Shown here: positions 23,791 to 33,060 of the stretch, piece after piece
Layout: every line of letters begins with the position of its first letter
Numbering within the stretch: the first letter of the stretch is position 1
DNA from: an uncultured Bacteroidales bacterium
GTDB lineage: Bacteria > Bacteroidota > Bacteroidia > Bacteroidales > WCHB1-69
Reading direction: 5' to 3'
Length of the DNA stretch: 64,000 bases
NCBI GenBank assembly: GCA_946413585.1
Contig: CAMKLG010000006.1
Span: 1 to 64,000 of the forward strand
Position numbers and translations under genes: made by a program
Notes under the pieces: generated by a model
The model's database searches: none
The model's input: only the letters and a program-made list of their open reading frames with translations
Told to the model about the DNA's origin: nothing

Positions 23791-25907
23791 TCGCCCTTGG
23801 TGTTCTGGTTGTGGAAACGCAACAACTTGTTGTAGAGATGCCTGCGTTCAGGTCCGATGACGTTGTGGTCGTGGACAGTATAGACGAAGTATTCGAGTTC
23901 TATATCGTCAGAGACGGCCTGGCGGAGCAGTTCCAACGTATGTTGTTGAACCACCGTATGGTCCTGCGCACCGTGCATCACCAACAGCGGGCATTTCACG
24001 TTCTTGATTTTCGGGATGATGTTGGCGTTGGCATAGCCCGACGGGTTCTCCTGCGGGGTGTCCATGTAGCGTTCACCGTACATCACCTCGTACCATTCCC
24101 AATTGACGACCGGGCCACCACAAGAGGCCGCCTTGAAGACATCGGGGTGCGCAGTAATCAGCGACAACACCATGAAACCGCCATAGCTCCAACCATCCAA
24201 ACCGATGCGGTTGGCATCCACGTAAGGCAGTGATTTCAAATACTCTACGCCGCACATCTGGTCTTCCACCTCGCGCACGCCCAAGTTGCGGTGGATGCAC
24301 TTTTCGAATTCTGCACCACGATTGTCCGTGCCTCGGTTATCCAACGTGAAGACGATGTAGCCCTGTTGCGCCATAAATTCGAGGAAAAGTCCGCCGGAGA
24401 GGTACTGGTTGGTCACCAATTGTGAATGCGGACCGCCGTAAACGTACATAAACACAGGGTATTTTTTGCTCTTGTCCATGTTTGGAGGCGTAATCATGCG
24501 GCACCAAAGGGAGTCGCCCTCTTTGTTCACGATGGGGAAAATCTGGGTGTCGCCCAACTTCATCACGCCAAACGGACTTTTCGCGGTAAGTAACGTCTTG
24601 AGTGTCTTACCTTTATTATCTACCAGAGAGATAGTGCGAGGCGTGGTCGGATTGCTGAAATAGTCGATGAAATAGTTTTTTGATTCGCTGAAGACGGGGC
24701 GATGAACACCATCGGCGTGAGCCAAGCAGGTGAGCGTGCCCTTTTCCAAACTTACTTTGCAAACATATTGATTCACAGGTTTTTCCAAAGATGCAGTGAA
24801 ATAGATATTTTTCTCGTCTTTGTCCATGCCGTAATATTCGGCAATGTCAAATCTGCCATCCACCACCTTCTTAATCAGTTTTCCATCTGCTTGGTATGTA
24901 TAAAGATGGTTCCAGCCGTCGCGGTCACTGAACCAGAGGAAATCGCCGTTTTTCATGAATATCATGCGCTGAGTCGGTTCCACGTAACGGTTATCACGCT
25001 CTTCAATGAGGGTGGACAGTTTCTTACCGGTTTGCAGGTCGTATCGAATCAGTTTGGAGTGGTTCTGCTCGCGGTTGAGGTGCGAAATGTAGATGTATTG
25101 TTCGTCAGGTGAGAAGGTTACGTTGGTCAGGAACTCGCCGTCGGCTTTGTCGGTGTTGATGTAGTGGTAAACGGGAACGCCTTTCTCAGCGGATTTGGCC
25201 ACGTCGAAGATGCCGAGGGTCACCACGTGCGAGGTGCGGCCGGCCATCGGGTACTTGATGTTCTCGACCGTTGCGATGGGCGTGCCGGTGTTCACGAGCG
25301 GGTAATCCTCCACCATGCTCTCGTCCATCCGGTAGAACGCGATGAAGTTGCCGTTCGGGGAGATGTACTGTCCCTCGTTGATGCCCCACTCACTGCGGTG
25401 CACCGACTCGCCGAATACAATGTTTTTGCCCGTATCGGGACAAAGCAGCACCGGTTTATAGCCGTTCAGCGCACTCTCCACAAACACGCCTTTGTCGTTT
25501 TTGATGACAAACACTTTGTTTTTTACATCCTGGTCGATCACATCATCCCAATCCACTTTGTCGAACTCAGCGGTGGTGATTTTGCCTTTCAGCACGTTGA
25601 CGGTTTTGTGGTCGCGAGGGAAGTAGAGGGTGTTGGCATCCAGCCATTCGTAGCCGTAAGGGCTGGAGATTTCGTGCGCTTTTTGCGAAGCAGCAGCAAG
25701 AAATGTGGTCTCCTTACCGCTTTTGGCATTCACCAGCATGATGTTCTGGTCGTCATCAATGTAGGAATACTGGTCCGCGCCGGGTTGCCACGCAATGCCA
25801 TAGATGTTTTCAATAACGTAACGTTTGGTAAAATCAATGGTCTGTCCGAATACAGGAGCCAAAAACATTACGCAAAAGATGCTTAATAACAGTGTTAACT
25901 TTTTCAT
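23787..25907 (-). CDS. Dipeptidyl peptidase IV family protein (S9B)
   Basis: A 706-residue exported serine peptidase. The ATG at 25907 begins a signal peptide (MKKLTLLLSIFCVMFLAPVFGQ); TTG at 25913 is less likely. An eight-blade beta-propeller (about 50-440) precedes the alpha/beta hydrolase domain with the nucleophile GWSYGGFM, Asp in GAQDHTV and His in VHDHNV. The double-Glu type substrate site is suggested by the DESMVEDYP stretch. It releases N-terminal X-Pro dipeptides in the periplasm. Together with DPP5 and Dcp this suggests a peptide-fermenting life. Confidence 0.9.
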   Translation of the reverse strand: MKKLTLLLSIFCVMFLAPVFGQTIDFTKRYVIENIYGIAWQPGADQYSYIDDDQNIMLVNAKSGKETTFLAAASQKAHEISSPYGYEWLDANTLYFPRDHKTVNVLKGKITTAEFDKVDWDDVIDQDVKNKVFVIKNDKGVFVESALNGYKPVLLCPDTGKNIVFGESVHRSEWGINEGQYISPNGNFIAFYRMDESMVEDYPLVNTGTPIATVENIKYPMAGRTSHVVTLGIFDVAKSAEKGVPVYHYINTDKADGEFLTNVTFSPDEQYIYISHLNREQNHSKLIRYDLQTGKKLSTLIEERDNRYVEPTQRMIFMKNGDFLWFSDRDGWNHLYTYQADGKLIKKVVDGRFDIAEYYGMDKDEKNIYFTASLEKPVNQYVCKVSLEKGTLTCLAHADGVHRPVFSESKNYFIDYFSNPTTPRTISLVDNKGKTLKTLLTAKSPFGVMKLGDTQIFPIVNKEGDSLWCRMITPPNMDKSKKYPVFMYVYGGPHSQLVTNQYLSGGLFLEFMAQQGYIVFTLDNRGTDNRGAEFEKCIHRNLGVREVEDQMCGVEYLKSLPYVDANRIGLDGWSYGGFMVLSLITAHPDVFKAASCGGPVVNWEWYEVMYGERYMDTPQENPSGYANANIIPKIKNVKCPLLVMHGAQDHTVVQQHTLELLRQAVSDDIELEYFVYTVHDHNVIGPERRHLYNKLLRFHNQNTKGE

Positions 25908-25942
25908 ATTCAATTGTTTATTATTTAATCAAAAGAGAGTGG

Positions 25943-25950
25943 CAAATGTA
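25943..25950 (-). promoter_or_regulatory. Promoter -7 element of the DPP4-thpR pair
   Basis: TACATTTG on the minus strand, 36 nt before the ATG. Confidence 0.6.
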
Positions 25951-26001
25951 CATTAATTTCGAATATGTAATACCACCGAAGAGACGCGATTAATCACGAC
26001 A

Positions 26002-26793
26002 CTACTGGAAATCATAATAGTCGAAACGCAGATGTTTCACAGAAATACCCTTATTTTGTAGCTCCTGCAACGATTGGATGCCAATTTTAAGATGCAAGAG
26101 GGCGTAATTTTCGGTCACTATTTTGTCTGACGCAGCGGTTTTCACCCCGTCGGAAAGCATCGGCTGGTCAGAGACCATCAGCAACGCACCCGTGGGGATA
26201 CGGTTGTAAAATCCGACGGAGAAGAGAGTGGCAGTTTCCATATCAACGGCAGTGGCACGGATGCTGCGAAGGTAGTCTTTGAACTTCTCGTCGTGTTCCC
26301 ACACGCGGCGGTTGGTAGTATAGACGGTACCCGTCCAATACTCTAATCCATGGCTACTTATGGTCGCGGAGATAGCTTTCTCCAAGTTGAATGCCGGAAG
26401 CGCGGGCACCTCATCGGGGAAATAGTCGCGGGAGGTACCTTCGCCGCGAATTCCCGCAATGGGTAAGAGCATGGCACCCAACCCGATGTAGGATTTCAGG
26501 CTACCGCATTTACCTAGAAAGAGCACGGCTTTGGGCTTCACCGCCGTCAACAGATCCATAATGGTGGCCGCATTCGGGCTGCCCATCATGAAATCGATGA
26601 TGGTGATGTTGTTGCTGGTAGCGCACCGCATCGATTTTTCCATACCATAGATGGTTGCACCTGTCAGGTCGGCAAAATTGCGCACATATTCCTGGAAGTT
26701 TGTCAATAATATATATTGCCCGAATTCTTCGAGCGGCATCCCTGTGTATCGCGGGAGCCAGTTTCTTACGATGTCATCTTTGGATTTCAGCAT
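26002..26793 (-). CDS. amn: AMP nucleosidase, short form
   Basis: A 263-residue member of the nucleoside phosphorylase superfamily, matching the Bacteroidetes AMP nucleosidases that cleave AMP to adenine and ribose 5-phosphate. Key segments are VLFLGKCGSLKSYIGLGAMLLP in parts (FLGKCGSL, LGAMLLP), IRGEGTSRDYFP and AVDMETATLFS, the latter carrying the purine-site Asp-Met-Glu. E. coli Amn (484) has an extra N-terminal regulatory half that is missing here. It follows aroB with a 26-base gap containing GAGGGTCAAGGGT repeats and is probably in the folB-aroB operon. Confidence 0.88.
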   Translation of the reverse strand: MLKSKDDIVRNWLPRYTGMPLEEFGQYILLTNFQEYVRNFADLTGATIYGMEKSMRCATSNNITIIDFMMGSPNAATIMDLLTAVKPKAVLFLGKCGSLKSYIGLGAMLLPIAGIRGEGTSRDYFPDEVPALPAFNLEKAISATISSHGLEYWTGTVYTTNRRVWEHDEKFKDYLRSIRATAVDMETATLFSVGFYNRIPTGALLMVSDQPMLSDGVKTAASDKIVTENYALLHLKIGIQSLQELQNKGISVKHLRFDYYDFQ

Positions 26794-26819
26794 ATTGGTT
26801 GAAGGTTGAGGGTCAAGGG

Positions 26820-27839
26820 TTATGTCAATAGTAAGTTTTGGATTTCAGATATGGGGATTTGGAAATTAGGTGAAGCGTGGCCGATATGGTCAAGGAAGGT
26901 GAAATTGATAAGATTGCCGGTGTTTTTCTTGTCGTTTTGCATAAAAACAACAAGTTTTAACAAGACATCTTCGGTAAGAGTCAGGATTTGGAAATGTTTA
27001 GGCAGAAATTCGGCAATTTGTTGCCATTCGTTTTGCGGGAGATGACCGCGTTTTGCGGAAAGAAGGCTTTCATAGTAGAGTCCTTGCGCCACGGCAAGAC
27101 CGTGCGCGATGGGCGTACCCGCTTCCGCGCAATAGCTCTCAATCGCATGTCCAATTGTATGACCAAAGTTCAGAATATGCCGCAGACCATTGTCTTTGGG
27201 GTCTTTTTCCACGATATTTCGCTTGAAATTAATACAGAACTCTAAAGAATCGGTCTCTAAATCGTTAATAGATTTCAATTTGCACAATTTTTGGAACAAC
27301 TCTTCGGAACCGATGAGGGCATATTTTACCAACTCCCCGAATCCACTGCGAAGCTCTTCATCGGGTAGGGTTTTCAACAGAGAACTATCCACAGGAAGCT
27401 GAATGTCAGAAAAATAGAAGGTTCCGACACCGTTCTTTAGGTATTGCAGATTGATACCCGTTTTTCCGCCGACGGCCGCATCAATCATGGCAAGCAAAGT
27501 GGTGGGGTGGTTCGCAAAACGGATGCCGCGCTTGTAGGTGGAAGCCACAAATCCGCCGAGGTCGCATACCATACCACCGCCAAAATTCAACAGAAAAACG
27601 TTCCTGTCATATTGCTTTTCGGCAAGATAATCCCAAATCTTTACGGCAGTTTCTATGGACTTGGAGGATTCACCTGCGGGAAGCACATAATGGTCCAATT
27701 GACAAAACTCCTGTAAACCAGAGAAATAGTCTGGATAAAGTCTGTTCACATTTTCATCGGTCAAAATCACCACATTTCGGATGTTTTCCCGTTGAAAATA
27801 GGCTGTCAACTGTTTTATGGCTTCCTTATCACTCATCAT
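26820..27839 (-). CDS. aroB: 3-dehydroquinate synthase
   Basis: Converts DAHP to 3-dehydroquinate, the second step of the shikimate pathway, with NAD and a divalent metal. The 339-residue protein has GGGMVCDLGGFVASTYKRG, HPTTLLAMIDAAVGGKTGIN in parts (PTTLLAMIDA, VGGKTGIN), GFGELVKYALI and the metal-binding NFGHTIGHAIE. The start at 27839 overlaps the folB stop (ATGA); a second ATG follows at once (27836). The longer frame to 27899 is rejected as it lies in folB. Confidence 0.93.
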   Translation of the reverse strand: MMSDKEAIKQLTAYFQRENIRNVVILTDENVNRLYPDYFSGLQEFCQLDHYVLPAGESSKSIETAVKIWDYLAEKQYDRNVFLLNFGGGMVCDLGGFVASTYKRGIRFANHPTTLLAMIDAAVGGKTGINLQYLKNGVGTFYFSDIQLPVDSSLLKTLPDEELRSGFGELVKYALIGSEELFQKLCKLKSINDLETDSLEFCINFKRNIVEKDPKDNGLRHILNFGHTIGHAIESYCAEAGTPIAHGLAVAQGLYYESLLSAKRGHLPQNEWQQIAEFLPKHFQILTLTEDVLLKLVVFMQNDKKNTGNLINFTFLDHIGHASPNFQIPISEIQNLLLT

Positions 27840-28192
27840 CCTTCCATTTCCACGGCTACGTATTCGGTTTTTCCATCCAAAGGCGGGTTCAGTTTGCACA
27901 ATTTCACAACCACCTTTTGCACTTGTGGAAAATCTTGCTTGATTTTGCGGATAATGCGGTCTGCAACGGTTTCAATGAGGTGACGAGGTTCGTTCATCAC
28001 TTCCTGAATAGCCTTATAAACCAGTTGATAATTAACGGATTTCTCCACGTCATCATCGGCAATGGCCGCTTCTGCATCGTAGGTAAGTCTCAAATCCACA
28101 GTAAAATGCGTTCCAATACGTTGTTCTTCTTCAAAACAGCCATGGAAAGCGTAAAACCGCATGTCTTTCAAATATATAGTGGTAATATTCAT
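27836..28192 (-). CDS. folB: Dihydroneopterin aldolase
   Basis: A 118-residue enzyme of folate synthesis that splits dihydroneopterin into glycolaldehyde and 6-hydroxymethyl-dihydropterin. Motifs are YLKDMRFYAFHGCFEEEQRIG split as MRFYAFHGC and EEEQRIG, then VNYQLVYKAI and the catalytic-end KLNPPL. The start MNITTIYLKDM at 28192 is 33 bases after the -7 element. It overlaps aroB by four bases; pairing of folate and chorismate genes is sensible because both feed folate. Confidence 0.9.
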   Translation of the reverse strand: MNITTIYLKDMRFYAFHGCFEEEQRIGTHFTVDLRLTYDAEAAIADDDVEKSVNYQLVYKAIQEVMNEPRHLIETVADRIIRKIKQDFPQVQKVVVKLCKLNPPLDGKTEYVAVEMEG

Positions 28193-28224
28193 CGTTTGAT
28201 ATTTATATTTCACAAAAGAAAAGG

Positions 28225-28232
28225 CAAAAATA
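28225..28232 (-). promoter_or_regulatory. Promoter -7 element of folB-aroB-amn
   Basis: TATTTTTG on the minus strand, divergent from the purA promoter 70 bases away. Confidence 0.6.
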
Positions 28233-28302
28233 CAATTTTTACACATTCACTTCCATATTTTGGCAAAGTGCATTATGATTTTTTAGGAGTCTTAAATTTT
28301 TG

Positions 28303-28310
28303 TATCTTTG
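28303..28310 (+). promoter_or_regulatory. Promoter -7 element of purA
   Basis: TATCTTTG followed by CGCCG, 26 nt before the purA start. Confidence 0.65.
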
Positions 28311-28335
28311 CGCCGATTTTCGAAAAACTGAAAAT

Positions 28336-29607
28336 ATGAAAATGGATATTCTGCTCGGCCTACAATGGGGCGACGAAGGTAAAGGTAAAATTGTGGACGT
28401 ATTGACGCCCAAATATGATGTTATTGCGCGTTTCCAAGGCGGTCCAAACGCGGGTCATTCGCTGGAATTCAATGGTTTGCGCCATGTGTTGCACATCATC
28501 CCGTCTGGTATTTTCCACAAAAGCAAAATCAACATCATCGGTAACGGTGTCGTCATCGACCCAATCATCTTTGAAGAAGAGATTAACGCCCTGATTAATA
28601 TGGGGTTAACCCCAACTGACAACCTCTATATTTCCCGCAAGGCGCACCTGATTCTGCCCACGCACAAGCTTTTGGATGCCGCTCAGGAAGCGCACAAGGG
28701 CAACATGAAGATTGGTTCCACACTCAAGGGCATCGGCCCTACCTATACGGACAAAACCGCTCGCTCAGGCTTGCGCGTTTGCGACCTTGAATCTCCTGAT
28801 TTTGAGGCAAAATACCAGCAAAAAATCCAAGAACATATCGAAATGCTGAAACACTACCATTTCGATTATGAGGAAAAATTGAAAGTATTAGACGCACAAT
28901 GGCGTAACTCATTAGCCACCATACGTAAATTCACGTTTATCGATAGTGAATACGTTGTGCATGAATATCTTACGGAAGAAAAAACCGTCCTGGCAGAAGG
29001 TGCGCAAGGTACGTTACTGGATGTTGAATTTGGCGCATACCCTTTCGTCACCTCTTCCAACACCATCGCCGCTGGCGCATTCACCGGACTCGGTCTGGCT
29101 CCGCATTACGCCGGTCGCGTATTCGGCATCGTGAAAGCCTACTGCACACGCGTGGGCAGCGGTCCCTTCCCAACGGAACTGTTTGACGAGACGGGTGAAT
29201 TTCTGCGCAAAGAAGGCAACGAATACGGTGCAACTACCGGAAGACCAAGACGTTGCGGATGGCTTGACTTGGTAGCTCTGCGTTACGCTCTGATGATTAA
29301 CGGCGTGACAGATATCGCACTCACCAAGGCTGACGTGCTCTCCAAATTGGACGAAATCAAGGTTTGCACGGCTTACCGTGTGAACGGCGAGCTCACCGAC
29401 CGTATGCCATCAGCCAACGATGTGACGATTGAACCCATTTATACCACCGTTCCTGGCTGGAAAGAGGACATCTCAGGCTGCAAAACCTACGAAGAACTTC
29501 CTCAGATATTCAAAGACTATATCAAATTTATCGAAGATAAGACAAATACGAAAGTCTCCATTATCTCTGTGAGCCCTGACCGCGAGGCTACGATTTTCAG
29601 ATATTGA
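28336..29607 (+). CDS. purA: Adenylosuccinate synthetase
   Basis: Joins IMP and aspartate with GTP in the first committed step to AMP. 423 residues; N-terminal LLGLQWGDEGKGKIVD, then GGPNAGHSLEFNG, IGSTLKGIGPTYTDK and ATTGRPRRCGWLD. The start at 28336 is set by the promoter and by homology. The stop TGA is followed eight bases later by the ATG of the TldD-like gene. AMP nucleosidase, 1.5 kb away on the other strand, acts on the end product of this pathway. Confidence 0.96.
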   Translation: MKMDILLGLQWGDEGKGKIVDVLTPKYDVIARFQGGPNAGHSLEFNGLRHVLHIIPSGIFHKSKINIIGNGVVIDPIIFEEEINALINMGLTPTDNLYISRKAHLILPTHKLLDAAQEAHKGNMKIGSTLKGIGPTYTDKTARSGLRVCDLESPDFEAKYQQKIQEHIEMLKHYHFDYEEKLKVLDAQWRNSLATIRKFTFIDSEYVVHEYLTEEKTVLAEGAQGTLLDVEFGAYPFVTSSNTIAAGAFTGLGLAPHYAGRVFGIVKAYCTRVGSGPFPTELFDETGEFLRKEGNEYGATTGRPRRCGWLDLVALRYALMINGVTDIALTKADVLSKLDEIKVCTAYRVNGELTDRMPSANDVTIEPIYTTVPGWKEDISGCKTYEELPQIFKDYIKFIEDKTNTKVSIISVSPDREATIFRY

Positions 29608-29615
29608 GTCGATTT

Positions 29616-32600
29616 ATGAGAAAGATTCGGTTCTTTTGGCTATGCTGTTTGCTGTTTTTTGCGGGCAGCACGACTTTGTATGCCCAAAAAGAGGCCGAAA
29701 ATGATGCTCTTTTGCAGCTGCTGCGTCAGGAAATGCAACAGCAGTTCGATTCTTTGCAGAAAACCGATCATCCGCCCTATTACATGGCCTATCGAGTCAA
29801 CGAGACTACAGAGCACCTGATAACCGCCAATTTTGGACAAATCTATGCGAATAATTCCTCAAAAACGGCCTTTCTGACCATAGAAATCCGCGTTGGGAGC
29901 CCTGAAACAGACAATTACCACTACTTCAACAATAGGAACACCTACCTCAAGCAAATTCCGCTGCCTATTGAGGAGAATGAGTCGTTGATTCGAAAAATAA
30001 TCCGGACAGAGACTCATCATGCGCTGCAAGAGGCTATTTTGCAAAGTATTGAAAATCAATCAATAGTGAAAGCTCTTGACCCAAATGAGAATCAGGAGAA
30101 ATTGATTTTTATGAGTTATGATAGGGATGGTTACTATGAGTTGCCGATGATGGATTCTCGATGGAATGCGGAGGAGTGGGAAACCCGTTTGAGGCATTGT
30201 ACGCTTGAAGATGTGTTTCAGCTTACGTCTAAATCTGCTCAGTTGAAATATCAGACTACACGAAAATACTTGGTTAACAGTGAAAAAAGTTTCTTCGTGG
30301 AAAATCAATCCTCTGCAATGCTGAGCCTGCATGTAGAGGGTTTAACACAAGATGCTATCCCAGAACATATTGAAAGACAATATTTTGCACTTTATCCTGA
30401 CCAACTTCCTGATGCGGATGCATTGTACAATGAGATGACGGATATGGAGATTGCGTTGTCTTTTGTATTTTTTGCTGAGAATCCTGCTCCCTTTCATTGC
30501 CCTGTCCTTTTTTCCTCCGATGCTGCATCTGTCCTGATGCACAATCTATTAGGTCATGAGTTGGAAAATTCAGAGAATAGTGTTTTTCGGGGTAAGTTGA
30601 AACAACAAGTGCTTCCGAGATCTTTTTCTGTGTACAGCGATCCAACTCTATCAAGTGCGGATGGCTATTATTATGGAGGTTATTATATGTTTGATGATGA
30701 GGGTGTTATAGCTGAACGTGTGATGCACATATCCAATGGAGAGCTCCAAAAGATGCTGGCCTCGCGCACGCAACAGCCGAATGCCTACCACTCTAACGGT
30801 CACGCACGCGGAAACCATCAGTTGCCGAAAGCCAGACAATCCAATCTTTTTGTGGAATCATCTACGGTGTTGAATGAAAGCCAGTTGTTTGAATTACTTG
30901 AAAAAGAAGCGGCTCAACAAAAGGTGGATTATGTCTTATATGTGCAAGAGGTGGAATTACGCTGTGATACAAATAATATAGTGACTATCTATCCGACATT
31001 TTGTCGTAAAATCTATCCTAAAAATCAAAAAGACGAAGTTGTCAGAGATGTGATACTGACAGGAAGCAAGCAGCAGTGGATCGACAATTTGATCGCTGCT
31101 GGAAATGTTAAGGGAAACGTGACATTGACTTGCCACAGTCAACAGGACGATTTGCTTACCAGTTGTGCGTCGCCGGCGTTGCTTTTCCGCTCTGTAGAGG
31201 TTCAGCAGCTGATGAAAACACCACAAGCTGCGATTCCGAGAATGCTGACAGGCACAGGTTCCAGCTCTCCCATGAGCACGGAGGAACTTTTCCAACTGTC
31301 GGCGCAAAATGAATGGGAACTGGATTTGGAACATCTTAAATTGGAAAATGAGAACGCACCCTACTATGAGGATTTCCTGATGACTGATGCGCGTGTTTTC
31401 ACCGTCGAAGCATCTGAAGGCAGCTTGCTTTATACTAACGAAAAGCCTGTAAAACAGTTTGTTCCGAAGGTTTTATTGGGCAATAATACATTCAACAATG
31501 AAAATTTATATGAAGAAAATGCAGCGTTAACCACTCTATATTCATTACCGTTTGGCAACCATTACTCATTTGCTCAGGATTTCTGGGCAGCGGCTGAAAA
31601 TGAATATCTGAAAGCACTCCGTCAATTGAAGACCAAGCAAGCGGTTGTAGGACAAAATGTTAGAAATTTGCTACCCGACCGTTCCAGCCTCAAGGCGACC
31701 CAAACCTATCAAGCGCAATCCATAGATTTCCCTTCGTTGAATAATCTGGAGCACCTTGCCCGCGAAACCTCATCCGAGCTGGCCAAACACACCTTCCTGA
31801 GCCGCTCTGGGGTCCATATATATATATTGTCGGGGAATGCCTATTATTGGAGCAGCGAAAAAACATCTTACAGCAAACCGATTTCCATTGTCGCCGTTCA
31901 AATGTATGGAGCTGTGGAGACCATGAATGGGGGTGAATATATGGATGGAAAAACGATTTTCCTGCCCTGCACCGATTCTCTCTTTTCTTCGCAAAACATT
32001 CAAAATGAGATAGATAAGTTGGTTTCTCACTTACGCATGGTAAAGCAAAAAAGTCAACCTATCACCGAATTTTATGTGGGTCCCATCTTAGTGGAAGGCG
32101 AGGCGGTCGGACAAATGTTGGCTTCCGCGTTGTTAGAAAACAAACCTAATTTGCTGGCATATAGAACTCCCCTTTTGACCTCGGAGAAAGAAAGTCTCCA
32201 AAACGATAATGCTTTTGAAAATCAATTAGACCAGCTTGTGACCTCTAAGAAGATCTCCGTCACAGCGAACAAATCTGGAGATACCTTTAATTCGTCGCCG
32301 TTCTGCCGTAAGGAAAAAATCGATGCAGAAGGAGCCGAAGTATCTGAAATGGAAATCGTCAAAAATGGCGAGCTCATCACCCTTATGGGCAACAGAACTG
32401 TCACGAAATCAACACCTTATAGCAATGGATTTCAACAACTAGCCATCCACAACGAAGGCTGTATAGCCACTCGTGGTGCCTCCCGGCTGGATGTGGAGTG
32501 CAAAGCATCGGTTCCGCATCAGAAACTCAAGCAAATGCTGATGAGCGAAGCGAAAAAACAGGGCTGCCGATATGCGTACATCATCCGTCAACTCGACAAC

Positions 32601-32894
32601 GGCAGTCTTCAAAATGTACTTGGCAACAACTCGCAATGCACTGAAATACTGCAACTTTATCGTGTGGATGTACAAAACGGAAAGGAAATTCCCGTCACAG
32701 GCGGCCTGATGGTGGACGGTAACTTCGGGATGTTGCAAGACCTCGTCGCGGCCTCCAATACCAGCACCGCCTACCCTGTCATGGTGCGCGTAAACGGCAC
32801 CACTGCCAGCCGCGATTTCCCATTCGCCGGCGTCCCCACCTGCATCATCGCACCAGATGGGATGTTGCTGAGAAGAGGAGTTGTTGGAAAATAG
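29616..32894 (+). CDS. Exported TldD-TldE-like fusion with degenerate metal motif
   Basis: 1092 residues starting with a signal peptide (MRKIRFFWLCCLLFFAGS). Two TldD/PmbA-like copies are joined head to tail. Copy 1 begins with HPPYYMAYRVNE at about residue 53 and carries CPVLFSSDAASVLMHNLLGHELE, given as PVLFSSDAA and HNLLGHELE (His 309, His 314), then DDEGVIAERV and RGNHQLPKARQSNL. The family motif is HExxxH, so the catalytic Glu is Asn here. Copy 2 begins with NAPYYEDFLMTD at about 580 and has GPILVEGEAVGQML, without any His motif, like TldE/PmbA. TldD-TldE of E. coli form one heterodimeric peptidase; a single exported chain of both is unusual. It is probably not a normal metalloprotease. 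Operon with purA. Confidence 0.7.
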   Translation: MRKIRFFWLCCLLFFAGSTTLYAQKEAENDALLQLLRQEMQQQFDSLQKTDHPPYYMAYRVNETTEHLITANFGQIYANNSSKTAFLTIEIRVGSPETDNYHYFNNRNTYLKQIPLPIEENESLIRKIIRTETHHALQEAILQSIENQSIVKALDPNENQEKLIFMSYDRDGYYELPMMDSRWNAEEWETRLRHCTLEDVFQLTSKSAQLKYQTTRKYLVNSEKSFFVENQSSAMLSLHVEGLTQDAIPEHIERQYFALYPDQLPDADALYNEMTDMEIALSFVFFAENPAPFHCPVLFSSDAASVLMHNLLGHELENSENSVFRGKLKQQVLPRSFSVYSDPTLSSADGYYYGGYYMFDDEGVIAERVMHISNGELQKMLASRTQQPNAYHSNGHARGNHQLPKARQSNLFVESSTVLNESQLFELLEKEAAQQKVDYVLYVQEVELRCDTNNIVTIYPTFCRKIYPKNQKDEVVRDVILTGSKQQWIDNLIAAGNVKGNVTLTCHSQQDDLLTSCASPALLFRSVEVQQLMKTPQAAIPRMLTGTGSSSPMSTEELFQLSAQNEWELDLEHLKLENENAPYYEDFLMTDARVFTVEASEGSLLYTNEKPVKQFVPKVLLGNNTFNNENLYEENAALTTLYSLPFGNHYSFAQDFWAAAENEYLKALRQLKTKQAVVGQNVRNLLPDRSSLKATQTYQAQSIDFPSLNNLEHLARETSSELAKHTFLSRSGVHIYILSGNAYYWSSEKTSYSKPISIVAVQMYGAVETMNGGEYMDGKTIFLPCTDSLFSSQNIQNEIDKLVSHLRMVKQKSQPITEFYVGPILVEGEAVGQMLASALLENKPNLLAYRTPLLTSEKESLQNDNAFENQLDQLVTSKKISVTANKSGDTFNSSPFCRKEKIDAEGAEVSEMEIVKNGELITLMGNRTVTKSTPYSNGFQQLAIHNEGCIATRGASRLDVECKASVPHQKLKQMLMSEAKKQGCRYAYIIRQLDNGSLQNVLGNNSQCTEILQLYRVDVQNGKEIPVTGGLMVDGNFGMLQDLVAASNTSTAYPVMVRVNGTTASRDFPFAGVPTCIIAPDGMLLRRGVVGK

Positions 32895-33060
32895 GGTTGA
32901 GAGTTTATAGTTTATGAGTTATGGGTTAGAGTTTATGGGTTATGGGTTAGAGTTTATGGGAATAGGTTTACGGTTTACAGTTTATAAGTTTAAGAAAAAG
33001 ATTAAACTCATAATTCTTACGTCTTACGTCTATTCAAAGTTCAAAGCCAATAGCTAATAG
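32895..33060. repeat. Low-complexity repeat block (TTATGGGTTAGAG and TAGCTAATAGC units)
   Basis: Starts with several GTTTATGGGTTATGGGTTAGA-like units (6-8 bp steps), then TTTACGGTTTACAGTTTATAAG, then ACGTCTTACGTCT and finally CCAATAGC, TAATAGC, TAACAGC, CAATAGC units running into lplA, whose stop codon TAG is in the repeat. No gene is present. Confidence 0.65.

Noticed and set aside
25164-25886. Plus-strand frame of 240 codons opposite DPP4
   Set aside because: Repeated His/Val composition typical of antisense frames of GC-biased codons.
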